Shown: positions 35,180 through 43,152, counted from the stretch's first letter. The stretch is DNA of 60,066 nt from an uncultured Ruminococcus sp. (GCA_902783005.1 CACZPI010000075.1:1-60066); one strand, 5' to 3'. Translations and numbers: made by a program. Notes: generated by a model not told the origin, from the letters alone.

Positions 35180-35866
35180 TTATCCGGCGCTCTGCTGCCG
35201 CTGCATCCGCCGCCAGTTCAGAAATCCGTACAGATCTCCGCACAAAAATACGCAAAAGCAGATGACGACCGATGCATAGGAGCTGTCCTCCCGCGCCGCC
35301 AGGATCCACAGCACGATCAGAACAAGATCATTCGACGCATAGGCAAGCGCATAATACGGACTGCGTCTTGCTGTCAGGTAGACTGCGATGAAGCTCGTTG
35401 CTACCGAGATCGTACTCGGCAGGAGATTTGCCGTATGAAATGCCCGCAGCAGAAACCAGAACAGCACAGTCACAATGACGGTCAGAACGGCCAGCACGAT
35501 CCCCTCCCCTTTTCTGAGGGTGCCGACCTCCACCTGTGCATGATTCCCCTTGTAGGGATTGCGAAGCCATGCGACCAGAGACAGTACCGACATCGGAACG
35601 GTCATGCCCAGGTAGGTCAGCATTTCGCCGTAATACCGGAATGTCCATGAGATGTAACCGTAGAGCACCCCGAAAAGGATCATCAGCGCAGGCCCTGCGG
35701 GATTTCCCTTTGCGGCAAAGACAAGAGAGGTCACACCCAGCAAAGACGCGATCAGCGTCAGGATCCCGCTTCCTCCGAACAGGAGATTCGACAGAATGAT
35801 GAGCAGCACGGATCCGCCCCACAAGCACCATTCTCCCGCAGAAAAATAACGCAGCTTCTGTTCCAT
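35180..35866 (-). CDS. pnuC: PnuC-family vitamin/nucleoside transporter
   Basis: The 228-residue membrane protein has about seven helices and ends with the PnuC signature layout: SFIAVYLTARRSPYYALAYA, then CFCVFLCGDLYGFLNWRRM. PnuC proteins take up nicotinamide riboside by facilitated diffusion; related PnuT and PnuX carry thiamine or riboflavin, so the vitamin is not fixed. ATG 35866 has GGAGG upstream; a longer frame to 35902 lacks one and crosses a leader hairpin. A two-tier hairpin lies in the leader and may control it. Confidence 0.85.
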   Translation of the reverse strand: MEQKLRYFSAGEWCLWGGSVLLIILSNLLFGGSGILTLIASLLGVTSLVFAAKGNPAGPALMILFGVLYGYISWTFRYYGEMLTYLGMTVPMSVLSLVAWLRNPYKGNHAQVEVGTLRKGEGIVLAVLTVIVTVLFWFLLRAFHTANLLPSTISVATSFIAVYLTARRSPYYALAYASNDLVLIVLWILAAREDSSYASVVICFCVFLCGDLYGFLNWRRMQRQQSAG

Positions 35867-35883
35867 GTATTCCTCCAAACAAA

Positions 35884-35937
35884 ACAGCATCCGCACGCAC
35901 ATCTGCTAAGACCTAACGATGTGCAGGCGAATGCTGT
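35884..35937 (-). ncRNA. Two-tier hairpin in the hom-pnuC gap (candidate attenuator or riboswitch)
   Basis: On the minus strand ACAGCAT (35937-35931) pairs with ATGCTGT (35890-35884) and GCACAT (35924-35919) pairs with ATGTGC (35902-35897). Two opposed 6-base internal strands and a 16-base loop complete the fold. TTTTGTTT follows, just before the pnuC ribosome site. It may end hom transcription or sense a ligand for the transporter. I could not match it to TPP, preQ1, FMN or NAD+ classes. Confidence 0.45.
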
Positions 35938-35982
35938 ATCAGCGATTCACTACCCGGTGGCAGTATTCAGATTCAGTTATAC

Positions 35983-37218
35983 TCAGGAAACCAGTACCGG
36001 GTACTGTGCAAGTACCTGGATATTCTTGGCAGCCAGTGCCTTGACAGCACGATCCACATCGGCTGCATTCATGGATGCGGAAACGATGAAGACGGTCTCA
36101 TCATCCTCGGTGGAAACCGTGCGGTTTTCCAGCTCTCCGAAGATCTCTGTCAGCGTATGTACATCGGCTGTTGTGGTGCGGAAATAGCGCTTTGCGGAGA
36201 ATGCGGAGAAATCCTCAATGAAGTCTGTATTTCCGACGTTCACCCAGGTCTGGGACGGAATGGTGTGGTCAAGCTGTACTTCCTCGATCATATCACCGAG
36301 CACAGCACTTGCTGTCGGCAGCTTGCCGGCGCCGCGGCCGTAGAACATGGCCTTGCTGATACCGTCGCCGCGAACCATCACGGCATTGTAAACGCCGTTG
36401 ACCTGAGACAGAAGATTGTCCTCCTCGACTGCCATCGGCATGACAGTCGGCAGAATCTTGCCGTTTTCCAGACGCTGCACGCGGGCGATCAGCTTGATGG
36501 AATAGCCGAGCTGGTTGCAAAGCTCAACGTCCTTGAGGGCAACATTGCGGATGCCCTGGGTATGTACGGATTCCGGATAGACATGCTTGCCGAATGCCAG
36601 AGACGACAGAATGCAGATCTTGCGGCAGGCATCGTGGCCATCCACATCGGCAGTCGGATCCTTCTCGGCATAGCCCTTTTCCTGTGCCAGCGCCAGTGCC
36701 GTCTCAAAATCCATGTTTTCCTTGATCATCTTGTTGAGGATGAAATTGGTGGTGCCATTGAGAATGCCCGCGATCGCGGAAAAATCATTGGCAGCCAGGC
36801 ACTTGTGCAGCGGGCGGATGATCGGAATGGCACCGCCGACAGAGGCCTCAAAGAAGAAATTGCAGTCATGCTCCTTGGCAGTCTGCAGGAGAATGTCACC
36901 CTTGGCAGCGACCAGCTCCTTGTTGGAGGTAGCCACGCTCTTGCCTGCTTCGAGGCAGGATTTCACAAAGGTGAAGGCAGGCTCTATTCCACCCATGCAC
37001 TCTGCCACAACGGCCACATCGGGATCGGCAAGGATGGGGTCAATGCTCTTGACGAGCAGATTGGCATAGGGTCTGTCCGGGAAGTCACGCAGATCAAGGA
37101 TATAGCCCATCTCCAGCGTCTGTCCGCAGCGCTTTTCGATCAGTGCCTTGTTCTTCTCAAACAGCTCCACAACGCCGGATCCAACGACGCCGCAGCCGAG
37201 TACCGCAAATTTCTTCAT
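35983..37218 (-). CDS. hom: Homoserine dehydrogenase
   Basis: The 411-residue enzyme reduces aspartate semialdehyde to homoserine, the branch point to threonine and methionine. It has the NAD(P)-binding loop AVLGCGVVGSGVVELF at the N-terminus, the catalytic region GGIEPA-TSNKEL, and the family signature AGILNGTTNFILNKMIKENM with GYAEKDPTADVDG. The C-terminal ~70 residues may form a short ACT-like regulatory fold. GGAGG precedes the ATG. An ACT-domain protein gene lies 100 bases upstream on the same strand, a common arrangement that suggests joint control by end products. Confidence 0.95.
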   Translation of the reverse strand: MKKFAVLGCGVVGSGVVELFEKNKALIEKRCGQTLEMGYILDLRDFPDRPYANLLVKSIDPILADPDVAVVAECMGGIEPAFTFVKSCLEAGKSVATSNKELVAAKGDILLQTAKEHDCNFFFEASVGGAIPIIRPLHKCLAANDFSAIAGILNGTTNFILNKMIKENMDFETALALAQEKGYAEKDPTADVDGHDACRKICILSSLAFGKHVYPESVHTQGIRNVALKDVELCNQLGYSIKLIARVQRLENGKILPTVMPMAVEEDNLLSQVNGVYNAVMVRGDGISKAMFYGRGAGKLPTASAVLGDMIEEVQLDHTIPSQTWVNVGNTDFIEDFSAFSAKRYFRTTTADVHTLTEIFGELENRTVSTEDDETVFIVSASMNAADVDRAVKALAAKNIQVLAQYPVLVS

Positions 37219-37318
37219 GATGATAAATCCTCCATACTTATTATTAGCTTTATTTATTAGCTTTATATTCGCTTTTTATTTACTTGTCATTTTATGAAAT
37301 TTCTGCATCCCAGCCAGG

Positions 37319-37762
37319 TCATTCACCGGACAGGATGCGGACACTGACAACGCCTTCGATCGCAGAAAGCTGCGCGATCAGATCATGCGGCGAGCAGACA
37401 TCGCCGGACAGCCGGATCGAAAAGGTCGCCTCTGCCACACCGTCAGTCGGAATATCCTGATTGACGGTCAGAATATTGGCATTCTGGTTATACAGTGCAG
37501 ACAGAACATTCGACAGAACACCAGGCTCATCCTGCAATACTGCATGCAGATACGCAATGCGCTGTGTCAGCTTGTCCTCATACGAATGGACACGATCCTT
37601 ATACTTATAGTAAGCGCTGCGCGAAATACCGACCCGCTTGCAGGCGGCTGCCGAGCTTTTCTCCTGCTTGCTCGCCAGGAGCTTCTTGACCTCAAGCACC
37701 TTACTGATGACCGCGGGCAGTACAGAAGCATCCACGACAATCAATTGTGAGCGCTGTCCCAT
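37319..37762 (-). CDS. ACT-domain protein (PheB/UPF0735 type)
   Basis: The 147-residue protein has an N-terminal helical segment resembling a small DNA- or RNA-binding fold (about 25-65, with CKRVGISRSAYYKYKDRV) and a C-terminal ACT domain (about 70-145), which usually binds amino acids. It is about the length of PheB/UPF0735 proteins, which commonly precede hom. The start at ATG 37762 follows GGAGGG by seven bases; the much longer open frame to 37915 runs through the promoter. A regulatory role in threonine or aromatic amino acid supply is inferred from context. Confidence 0.85.
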   Translation of the reverse strand: MGQRSQLIVVDASVLPAVISKVLEVKKLLASKQEKSSAAACKRVGISRSAYYKYKDRVHSYEDKLTQRIAYLHAVLQDEPGVLSNVLSALYNQNANILTVNQDIPTDGVAEATFSIRLSGDVCSPHDLIAQLSAIEGVVSVRILSGE

Positions 37763-37881
37763 ATACAATCCCTCCAGACTCTCCGGAGATTCCGGATCTT
37801 CCGGAACTCCGTCCGGCTTCGTGAAAATGAGGTTCAGCCGGAAATCGTCCGCGTACAAACTACATTTGTACTCGCATATAT

Positions 37882-37910
37882 TACTATACCATGTTTTCCG
37901 GGATTTGTCA
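37882..37910 (-). promoter_or_regulatory. Promoter of ACT-protein/hom unit
   Basis: On the minus strand TTGACA (37910-37905) and TATAGT (37887-37882) are 17 bases apart, with TGG before the -10. The ~110-base leader that follows can form a GTACAAA/TTTGTAC hairpin, but no T-box features are seen. Confidence 0.85.
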
Positions 37911-37962
37911 AGCATTTTCCGGAAATTCTACGGATTTGTGCGGATTTTCCCGATAAGAGGGC

Positions 37963-38217
37963 TTATTCCTGGTTTCCACGGTACATGGTCTCCAGCCATG
38001 CAAGCATCTGTGCATGGCCTTCTTCCGTGACAGGAAATTCCGATTCTGCTTCTATTTCTGCCAGCTCGCTGCAAATAAATCCGTGCCAGGTCTTTACGGT
38101 CATAATGCCGTCCTTGGGGTCGATCCGGAAATTGAAATCGCCCCGGCTTCCGGTAAAATAGTTGTCACTTTCAAAATAAAACACACGCGGGATATCAAAA
38201 TCATTCGGCTTTGCCAT
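37963..38217 (-). CDS. Small protein of unknown function (84 aa)
   Basis: The 84-residue protein begins MAKPNDFDIPRVFYFESDNY and contains a beta-rich core (FNFRIDPKDGIMTVKTWHGF) and an acidic helical end. It has no membrane helix or metal motif. Its start overlaps the HAD gene by 17 bases and has AAGGAG upstream, so it is probably translated as the third gene of the CLC-F/HAD unit. I do not recognise the family; any link to halide handling is only positional. Confidence 0.65.
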   Translation of the reverse strand: MAKPNDFDIPRVFYFESDNYFTGSRGDFNFRIDPKDGIMTVKTWHGFICSELAEIEAESEFPVTEEGHAQMLAWLETMYRGNQE

Positions 38218-38869
38218 TTTGTTCTCCTTTCAACAGCGGGATCACATCCGCAAGGGTGGGTACACAGGCATACAGATGGGGCAGCAGATCGTCCTCCGGC
38301 TGTGACAGATCCGGGATCATCACCGCTTTGCATCCGGCTGCATCGGCAGAGAGAATGCCGTTGGGTGAATCCTCGAGTGCCATGCATTCTCCCGGCTCCA
38401 GTCCGAGCGCGGCAGATGCCGTCAGATAGATCTCCGGATCCGGCTTGCCTTTGGTGACCATGTCTCCGCAAACAAGGGTATCAAAGTAATCAAACACGCC
38501 GACTTCCCCCAGATACTTCTCCGTTCGTGTACGGTCGGTCGCCGTTGCCACCGCCGCCCGGATGCCGGCATCCCGGAGGTATTGCAGCAGAATATCAAGT
38601 CCCGGCTTCTTTTCGATGCCGTATTGTTCCAGATGCGCTGCCGTCAGCTCTCTGCGGCGGGCGCGGATGGCTTCATAATCAAAATCCTCCCCGAAGATCC
38701 CCTGTAATTTCGGCTTTGCATAGCATGCCGCCAGGCTGCGGATGCCCAGCACATGGGGAAGCTCCATCGGGAATCCCGCTTCATGCGCCGCCTGCATCCA
38801 GTAGCGTGCCAGCAGCTTTTCAGTATCGAGCATCAGCCCGTCCATATCAAAGATCACACCGCGGATCAT
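38201..38869 (-). CDS. HAD-superfamily phosphatase/phosphoglucomutase-like
   Basis: The 222-residue protein has the HAD motif I FDMDGLMLD at residues ~7-15, motif II in VATATD, and motif III/IV in KGKPDPEIYL and ALEDSPNG. The alpha-helical cap between motifs I and II is of the beta-phosphoglucomutase type. Such enzymes hydrolyse or move phosphates of small sugars; the substrate is unknown. ATG 38869 follows AGGAGGG and lies 10 bases after the CLC-type gene, so the two should be co-transcribed. Confidence 0.9.
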   Translation of the reverse strand: MIRGVIFDMDGLMLDTEKLLARYWMQAAHEAGFPMELPHVLGIRSLAACYAKPKLQGIFGEDFDYEAIRARRRELTAAHLEQYGIEKKPGLDILLQYLRDAGIRAAVATATDRTRTEKYLGEVGVFDYFDTLVCGDMVTKGKPDPEIYLTASAALGLEPGECMALEDSPNGILSADAAGCKAVMIPDLSQPEDDLLPHLYACVPTLADVIPLLKGEQNGKAE

Positions 38870-38879
38870 AGTGCCCTCC

Positions 38880-40193
38880 TTATTTTCTGGTCTTGTGATG
38901 GATGACCTCATCCGAGAATTTCGATACATAGAACCGCTGCTCCCGGTACAGGCCGTAATAGCCCGAAAGCAGATAGCTGACTGCAATCACCAGCAGGCAA
39001 TATGGCACACAAGCCATTCCGAACAGCTCTGCGGAGATAAACAGCGAGGCCAGCGGGCAATTCGTGACGCCGCAGAAGATCGCCACCATTCCGACAGAGG
39101 CGCACAAAGAGGGAGACAGCCCGGCGACATGTCCGAACAGGCATCCGAAGGTTGCACCCACAAAGAAGGACGGTACAATTTCTCCGCCCTTGAATCCGCC
39201 GCCAAGTGTCAGCGCAGTAAACAGCATCTTGAGAAGAAATGCATACCAGTCAGCTTCCCCGCCGATGGCACGACCGATGGTATCGGCACCGATGCCGAAG
39301 AAGGCATCCGTGCGCAGGATCAGTCCGAGCAGCAGCAAAATCCCGGAGGCACCTGCGATCCGGAGATACGGATTCTTGCAGTAGTGCTTCATGAGATGCT
39401 CGGTCCTGTGCAGGATGATACAGAAAAGAATGCTCAATGCCGCGCAGAAGATCCCGAGCAGTACCGTTTTGACACCATTCAGGGGCGTCATGGCCGGAAC
39501 ATCCGTGATCTGATAGGCTGCCAGCGGAAATCCGAGCTGCCCTGCCACATAGGATGCGGTCAAGGAAGCAATGACAGCAGGGACAAGCGCCGCATAATGC
39601 ATGGTACCGACATTGCTGACCTCCATTGCAAAGATCGCCGCAGCAGTCGGTGTCCGGAAAATGGACGAAAATGCTGCACTCATGCCGCTGAGGATCAATG
39701 TCCGGCGATCCTTGTCCCGCAGATGGATCCCCCGTCCGAGGAGGTCACCGATGCTGCCGCCAAGCTGCAGGGCAGCTCCCTCACGACCCGCGCTGCCACC
39801 GACAAAATGCGTGATGATGGTTGAAATGAAGATCAGCGGCGCCATCTGCACCGGCAGCTCTGCCTCCGAACGCAGGGAAGCAATGACCATATTGGTGCCG
39901 CGGTCATGCTTGTCATGCGTGATGCGGTACAGAAAGACGATCAGCAGACCACCTGCCGGCATCAGCAGGTAGCACCACCAATGTGTCTGCCGGAACTTCG
40001 TTCCCAGTGAGATGCATTCCACAAATGCGGCGCCGATCACGCCAAGAACACAACCGACCAGCACCGAAAGCACGATCCAGCGTATCAGCAGCCGGATGTG
40101 CAGGAGTGCATGCATCGCCAGGTGCATAGCACTGCCACGCACCCGATAAAAAAAACCGCCCTCTTTATGACGCAGGCGTTCAAACCAGTTCAT
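38880..40193 (-). CDS. CLC-family F-/H+ antiporter-like (CLC-F type)
   Basis: The 437-residue protein is a CLC-fold transporter with about ten membrane helices. Three features point to the fluoride-exporting CLC-F branch instead of chloride channels: the first selectivity loop is RGTN (T100-N101) where chloride CLCs have GSGIP, the glutamate gate is in GGSAGREGAALQLGG (E138), and the C-terminal selectivity stretch is GVTNCPLASL. CLC-F proteins expel fluoride to protect enolase and pyrophosphatase. Many CLC-F loops read GMN, so GTN is a variant. GGAGG precedes the ATG. No fluoride riboswitch is seen upstream. Confidence 0.85.
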   Translation of the reverse strand: MNWFERLRHKEGGFFYRVRGSAMHLAMHALLHIRLLIRWIVLSVLVGCVLGVIGAAFVECISLGTKFRQTHWWCYLLMPAGGLLIVFLYRITHDKHDRGTNMVIASLRSEAELPVQMAPLIFISTIITHFVGGSAGREGAALQLGGSIGDLLGRGIHLRDKDRRTLILSGMSAAFSSIFRTPTAAAIFAMEVSNVGTMHYAALVPAVIASLTASYVAGQLGFPLAAYQITDVPAMTPLNGVKTVLLGIFCAALSILFCIILHRTEHLMKHYCKNPYLRIAGASGILLLLGLILRTDAFFGIGADTIGRAIGGEADWYAFLLKMLFTALTLGGGFKGGEIVPSFFVGATFGCLFGHVAGLSPSLCASVGMVAIFCGVTNCPLASLFISAELFGMACVPYCLLVIAVSYLLSGYYGLYREQRFYVSKFSDEVIHHKTRK

Positions 40194-40235
40194 TCCTCTG
40201 TTCCTCCCCGGAATATGATCCTGTATACATTATAA

Positions 40236-40264
40236 ATTGTATCTTATTTTTCTCCTTTTGTCAA
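40236..40264 (-). promoter_or_regulatory. Promoter of CLC-F/HAD unit
   Basis: On the minus strand TTGACA (40264-40259) and TACAAT (40241-40236) are 17 bases apart, giving a leader of only ~40 bases. Confidence 0.85.
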
Positions 40265-40291
40265 GCATTGTCTCGCCTTCACCGGAATCTG

Positions 40292-40320
40292 TTGACAAAT
40301 ACGGATTTGTGCGGTATAAT
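40292..40320 (+). promoter_or_regulatory. Promoter of glmM
   Basis: TTGACA (40292-40297) and TATAAT (40315-40320) are a perfect consensus pair with 17 bases between. Confidence 0.9.
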
Positions 40321-40371
40321 AAAGTTGTGTACCCTGTGCACAGCAATGAATTCAGAGAAGGAGCCTATCTC

Positions 40372-41760
40372 ATGAGTAAGTATTTTGGTACAGACGGTTT
40401 CCGCGGAGAGGCCAACAAGAATCTGACAGCCGATCACGCATTCCGCGTCGGACGTTTTCTCGGATGGTATTACGGTGAGCTCAAGCGCCGCGCAGGCGAT
40501 GCCACCCCTGCCCGCATTGTGATCGGCAAGGATACCCGCCGTTCGAGCTATATGTTTGAATATTCCCTTGTCGGTGGCCTGACGGCTTCCGGTGCCGATG
40601 CCTACCTGCTGCATGTCACGACAACACCGTCTGTTGCCTATGTATGCAGAACTGAAGGATTTGACTGCGGCATCATGATCTCCGCCAGCCACAATCCCTA
40701 TTACGACAACGGCCTGAAGCTCATCAACGGCGACGGCGAGAAGATGGAGGAAACTACCATTGACCTTGTGGAGGCCTATCTTGACGGCGCACTCGAAGCC
40801 TTCGGGCAGAAGTGGGAGGTGCTTCCCTATGCGACCGGCGATGCCATCGGCAGAACCGTGGATTATGTCGCAGGACGCAACCGGTATCTCGGATACCTGA
40901 TCTCCCTCGGCCTGTATTCTTTCAAGGGCATCAAGGTCGGTCTGGACTGCGCAAACGGCGCCTCCTGGAATATGGCAAAATCCGTATTCGATGCGCTCGG
41001 CGCAGAGACCTACGTCATCAATGCCGAACCGAACGGCACGAACATCAACCTCGATGCAGGATCGACCAAGATCGCGGGTCTCCAGAAGTTCGTCCGGGAA
41101 AACGGTCTGGATGTCGGCTTTGCATTCGACGGTGACTGTGACCGGTGTCTTGCAGTGGATGAGAACGGGAGCCTTCTGACGGGTGACCATATCCTGTACA
41201 TCTGCGGCCGGTACATGAAGGAGAACGGCACGCTGCTGAACAACACCGTTGTCACCACAATCATGAGCAATATCGGACTGTACAAGGCATTTGATGCTGT
41301 CGGCATCGGCTATGCAAAAACGGCTGTCGGTGACAAGTATGTATATGAATACATGTCGAAGAACGGCTGCCGTCTGGGCGGTGAGGAATCCGGCCACATC
41401 ATCTTCTCGAAGTATGCCACGACCGGCGACGGTCTGCTGACCAGTCTGAAAATGATGGAGGTCATGATCGCACGCAAGGCAAAGATGAGTGAGCTTGCCG
41501 CACCGCTGACCATATACCCGCAGGTGCTTGTCAATGTGCGTGTCAATGACAAGAAGGCTGCCCAGAATGACCCGGATGTGCAGGCTGCCGTCAGGGCTGC
41601 CGAACAGGCACTCGGGGATTCCGGCCGCATTCTTGTGCGTGAATCCGGTACAGAGCCGCTGATCCGCGTCATGGCAGAGGCCGCAACGGAAGAAGAATGC
41701 CATGCACAGGTCGATTCGATCGTATCGGTGATCCGTGCCAAGGGGCATGAAATCCAGTAA
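40372..41760 (+). CDS. glmM: Phosphoglucosamine mutase
   Basis: GlmM converts glucosamine-6-phosphate to glucosamine-1-phosphate for peptidoglycan precursors. The 462-residue product begins MSKYFGTDGFRGEAN, has the phosphoserine loop GIMISASHNPYYDNG, the metal loop DGDCDRC and the sugar-binding GEESGH and RESGTEPLIRV, all in order. ATG 40372 follows AAGGAG by nine bases; the longer open frame begins upstream of the promoter and is not used. It has its own promoter and a terminator shared with the convergent arsC/spx-like gene. Confidence 0.95.
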   Translation: MSKYFGTDGFRGEANKNLTADHAFRVGRFLGWYYGELKRRAGDATPARIVIGKDTRRSSYMFEYSLVGGLTASGADAYLLHVTTTPSVAYVCRTEGFDCGIMISASHNPYYDNGLKLINGDGEKMEETTIDLVEAYLDGALEAFGQKWEVLPYATGDAIGRTVDYVAGRNRYLGYLISLGLYSFKGIKVGLDCANGASWNMAKSVFDALGAETYVINAEPNGTNINLDAGSTKIAGLQKFVRENGLDVGFAFDGDCDRCLAVDENGSLLTGDHILYICGRYMKENGTLLNNTVVTTIMSNIGLYKAFDAVGIGYAKTAVGDKYVYEYMSKNGCRLGGEESGHIIFSKYATTGDGLLTSLKMMEVMIARKAKMSELAAPLTIYPQVLVNVRVNDKKAAQNDPDVQAAVRAAEQALGDSGRILVRESGTEPLIRVMAEAATEEECHAQVDSIVSVIRAKGHEIQ

Positions 41761-41772
41761 TTCACAAAAAAT

Positions 41773-41798
41773 CCTCGCTGGCAGAACCGTCAGCGAGG
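41773..41798. terminator. Bidirectional terminator
   Basis: CCTCGCTG (41773-41780) pairs with CAGCGAGG (41791-41798), with A and T runs on both sides. Confidence 0.85.
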
Positions 41799-41805
41799 GC
41801 CTTTT

Positions 41806-42156
41806 TTATTTCAGGGCATCTGCCCACTGGGCTTCACGGAAGCCGACCAGAACGGTGGAATCCGTGACCAGGATCGGACGCTTGACAAGCATTCCGTCAG
41901 TGGCAAGCAGTGCAAACTGCTCGTCCTCGGACATGCCCGGCAGCTTGTCCTTGAGCTCCATCGAACGATACAGCATCCCGCTGGTATTGAAAAATCTCCG
42001 CAGCGGCAGGCCGCTTTTCTCCTGCCATTGTCTGAGCTCCTCCGCGGTCGGATTCTGCTCGGCAATATGGCGCTCCTCAAAGGCGATCCCATTGGATTCC
42101 AGCCATTTTTTTGCCTTCTGACAGGTGGTGCATTTCGGATAACAGATCAGCAGCAT
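41806..42156 (-). CDS. ArsC/Spx-family thioredoxin-like protein
   Basis: The 116-residue protein has the thioredoxin-like start MLLICYPKCTTCQKAKKWLE with a CxxC pair (C9, C12) and a C-terminal KRPILVTDSTVLVGF segment. Family members are arsenate reductases or the transcription regulator Spx and its relatives. The CTTC motif and the KRP loop fit the YffB/Spx-like branch better than classical ArsC, but the function is open. AAGGAG lies upstream. It is a single-gene unit. Confidence 0.85.
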   Translation of the reverse strand: MLLICYPKCTTCQKAKKWLESNGIAFEERHIAEQNPTAEELRQWQEKSGLPLRRFFNTSGMLYRSMELKDKLPGMSEDEQFALLATDGMLVKRPILVTDSTVLVGFREAQWADALK

Positions 42157-42185
42157 AACAATATTCTCCTTCCGGATTTTTCTTT

Positions 42186-42214
42186 ATTATAGCACATCCG
42201 CACGGGAAATGCAA
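42186..42214 (-). promoter_or_regulatory. Promoter of ArsC/Spx-like gene
   Basis: On the minus strand TTGCAT (42214-42209) and TATAAT (42191-42186) are 17 bases apart. Confidence 0.8.
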
Positions 42215-42279
42215 TCCCCTGGCGCATAAAACACTTCCCCGCCGCATACCCTATAGCATCAAACAACGGAGGGGATAGC

Positions 42280-42753
42280 ATGAAACGCTTTTCATGGGTC
42301 ACATTACTGATCTTTGTCGTCGGGACAGAGCTTGTCGGGGCACTGTCGGCATTGCTGGCGGGCGGACAGTTTTCGGAATTCTACAATGCCTTGCAGCAGC
42401 CGCCGTTTGCGCCGCCGGGATGGCTGTTTCCGGTTGCATGGGGCATTCTGTACGCGCTGATGGGCATTTCAGCTTATCAGGTATGGCGGGCAGATCTGGT
42501 CGGAAGCAAGGCGGCATTATTCCTCTATGCCGCGCAGCTTGCTGTCAATTTCCTGTGGAGCCCTGTATTTTTCGGGCTGCGGTCGCTGCCGGGGGCTGTG
42601 GCCGTCATTCTGGCGCTCGATCTGCTTGTCACCGCCATGATCGCCGCATTTCTGCGGGTGCGAAGAACCGCAGGTCTGCTGAATGTCCCCTATCTGCTGT
42701 GGACGCTGTATGCGACCTATCTTTGCATCGGGGTGCTGCGTCTGAACGGGTAG
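42280..42753 (+). CDS. tspO: TspO/MBR-family membrane protein
   Basis: The 157-residue protein has five membrane helices and the TspO signature: WYNALQQPPFAPPGWLFPVAWGILYALMG-like sequence (here from FYNALQQPPFAPPGWLFPVA) and VNFLWSPVFFGLRS. TspO proteins bind porphyrins, heme and related ligands and affect stress responses. GGAGGGG precedes the ATG. The only upstream promoter-like sequence is weak (CTATAG near 42251). It appears to be a single gene, ended before the downstream leader. Confidence 0.92.
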   Translation: MKRFSWVTLLIFVVGTELVGALSALLAGGQFSEFYNALQQPPFAPPGWLFPVAWGILYALMGISAYQVWRADLVGSKAALFLYAAQLAVNFLWSPVFFGLRSLPGAVAVILALDLLVTAMIAAFLRVRRTAGLLNVPYLLWTLYATYLCIGVLRLNG

Positions 42754-42807
42754 AAAGGCCATAAAACCGGGCGGGGATGTGAGCGATTTTTCTGTCAAAA
42801 TGTCCAT

Positions 42808-42836
42808 TTGCATTCTGCCGGAGAATCTGGTATAAT
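42808..42836 (+). promoter_or_regulatory. Promoter upstream of structured leader and broken gene
   Basis: TTGCAT (42808-42813) and an extended TGG-TATAAT (42831-42836) have a 17-base spacer. It is intact although the gene it serves is truncated. Confidence 0.8.
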
Positions 42837-42867
42837 AATCAGGCAAGAAAAATCAAATCACAAAGGC

Positions 42868-42979
42868 AATGACACATGTGGTACAGCAGTGCTGTGCGTA
42901 AATCTGATCACGGAATGCAGACATTTTCAGGCAGACGTGACAGAAGCGCATTTTCTGCTGCCGCATGTGTTTTTTATTG
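42868..42979 (+). ncRNA. Structured 5' leader ending in a U tract (candidate)
   Basis: About 25-35 bases after the expected start, ACACATGTGG (near 42871-42880) can pair with CCGCATGTGT (near 42961-42970) through one G-U, enclosing ~80 bases, and a run of Ts follows. Inside, ACAGC-GCTGT and CAGAA-TTCTG form short hairpins. This is the general shape of a riboswitch closed by a terminator stem. I match it to no known class. Confidence 0.35.
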
Positions 42980-42997
42980 CCGGAAAAGGAGAATCCC

Positions 42998-43145
42998 ATG
43001 CCAAGAAACCAGTTTGAACGTATGATGTTCGCCCTCATGACCGTACTTATCACGGTTCACGCCTATGTCTTCTACAGTCTGTATGTCATCAACGGCAGCA
43101 CCCGCAAATGCATAAACGACACCCCCATTCCGCCTGGAATGGGGG
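42998..43145 (+). pseudogene. Broken membrane-protein gene (N-terminal remnant)
   Basis: From ATG 42998, with AAGGAG six bases upstream, a good start reads MPRNQFERMMFALMTVLITV followed by HAYVFYSLYVING, one clear membrane helix of a small multi-helix family that I recall from gut Firmicutes and tentatively link to DUF2798. After STRKC the frame runs straight into the transcription terminator at 43122-43145 and then antisense to the next gene, so the rest has been lost. Promoter, leader and ribosome site remain, suggesting a fairly recent deletion. It could be translated into a short useless peptide. Confidence 0.55.
43122..43145. terminator. Bidirectional terminator
   Basis: CCCCCATTCC (43122-43131) and GGAATGGGGG (43136-43145) pair perfectly, followed by CTTTTC on the plus strand. 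It also lies just past the stop of the LURP-one gene on the minus strand. Confidence 0.8.
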
Positions 43146-43152
43146 CTTTTCA

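Noticed and set aside
35884..35937. TPP, preQ1 or FMN riboswitch before pnuC
   Set aside because: Hallmark bases of those classes (CUGAGA, the preQ1 A-rich tail, AGGAUAU) are missing, so it is kept only as an unassigned hairpin.
37763..37881. T-box or threonine attenuator before the ACT protein and hom
   Set aside because: The leader is only ~110 bases and lacks the T-box sequence and a specifier loop. The short frame MRVQM has no regulatory codon run.
40194..40264. Fluoride riboswitch before the CLC-F gene
   Set aside because: The promoter at 40236-40264 leaves only ~40 leader bases, and the conserved fluoride pseudoknot bases are absent.
40321..40371. glmS-type ribozyme or riboswitch before glmM
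   Set aside because: The leader is about 45 bases, too short, and has no matching core.
42808..43017. Small protein MHSAGESGIIIRQ (69 aa) in the leader
   Set aside because: Its start codon lies in the promoter and the frame crosses a structured leader, with no ribosome site.
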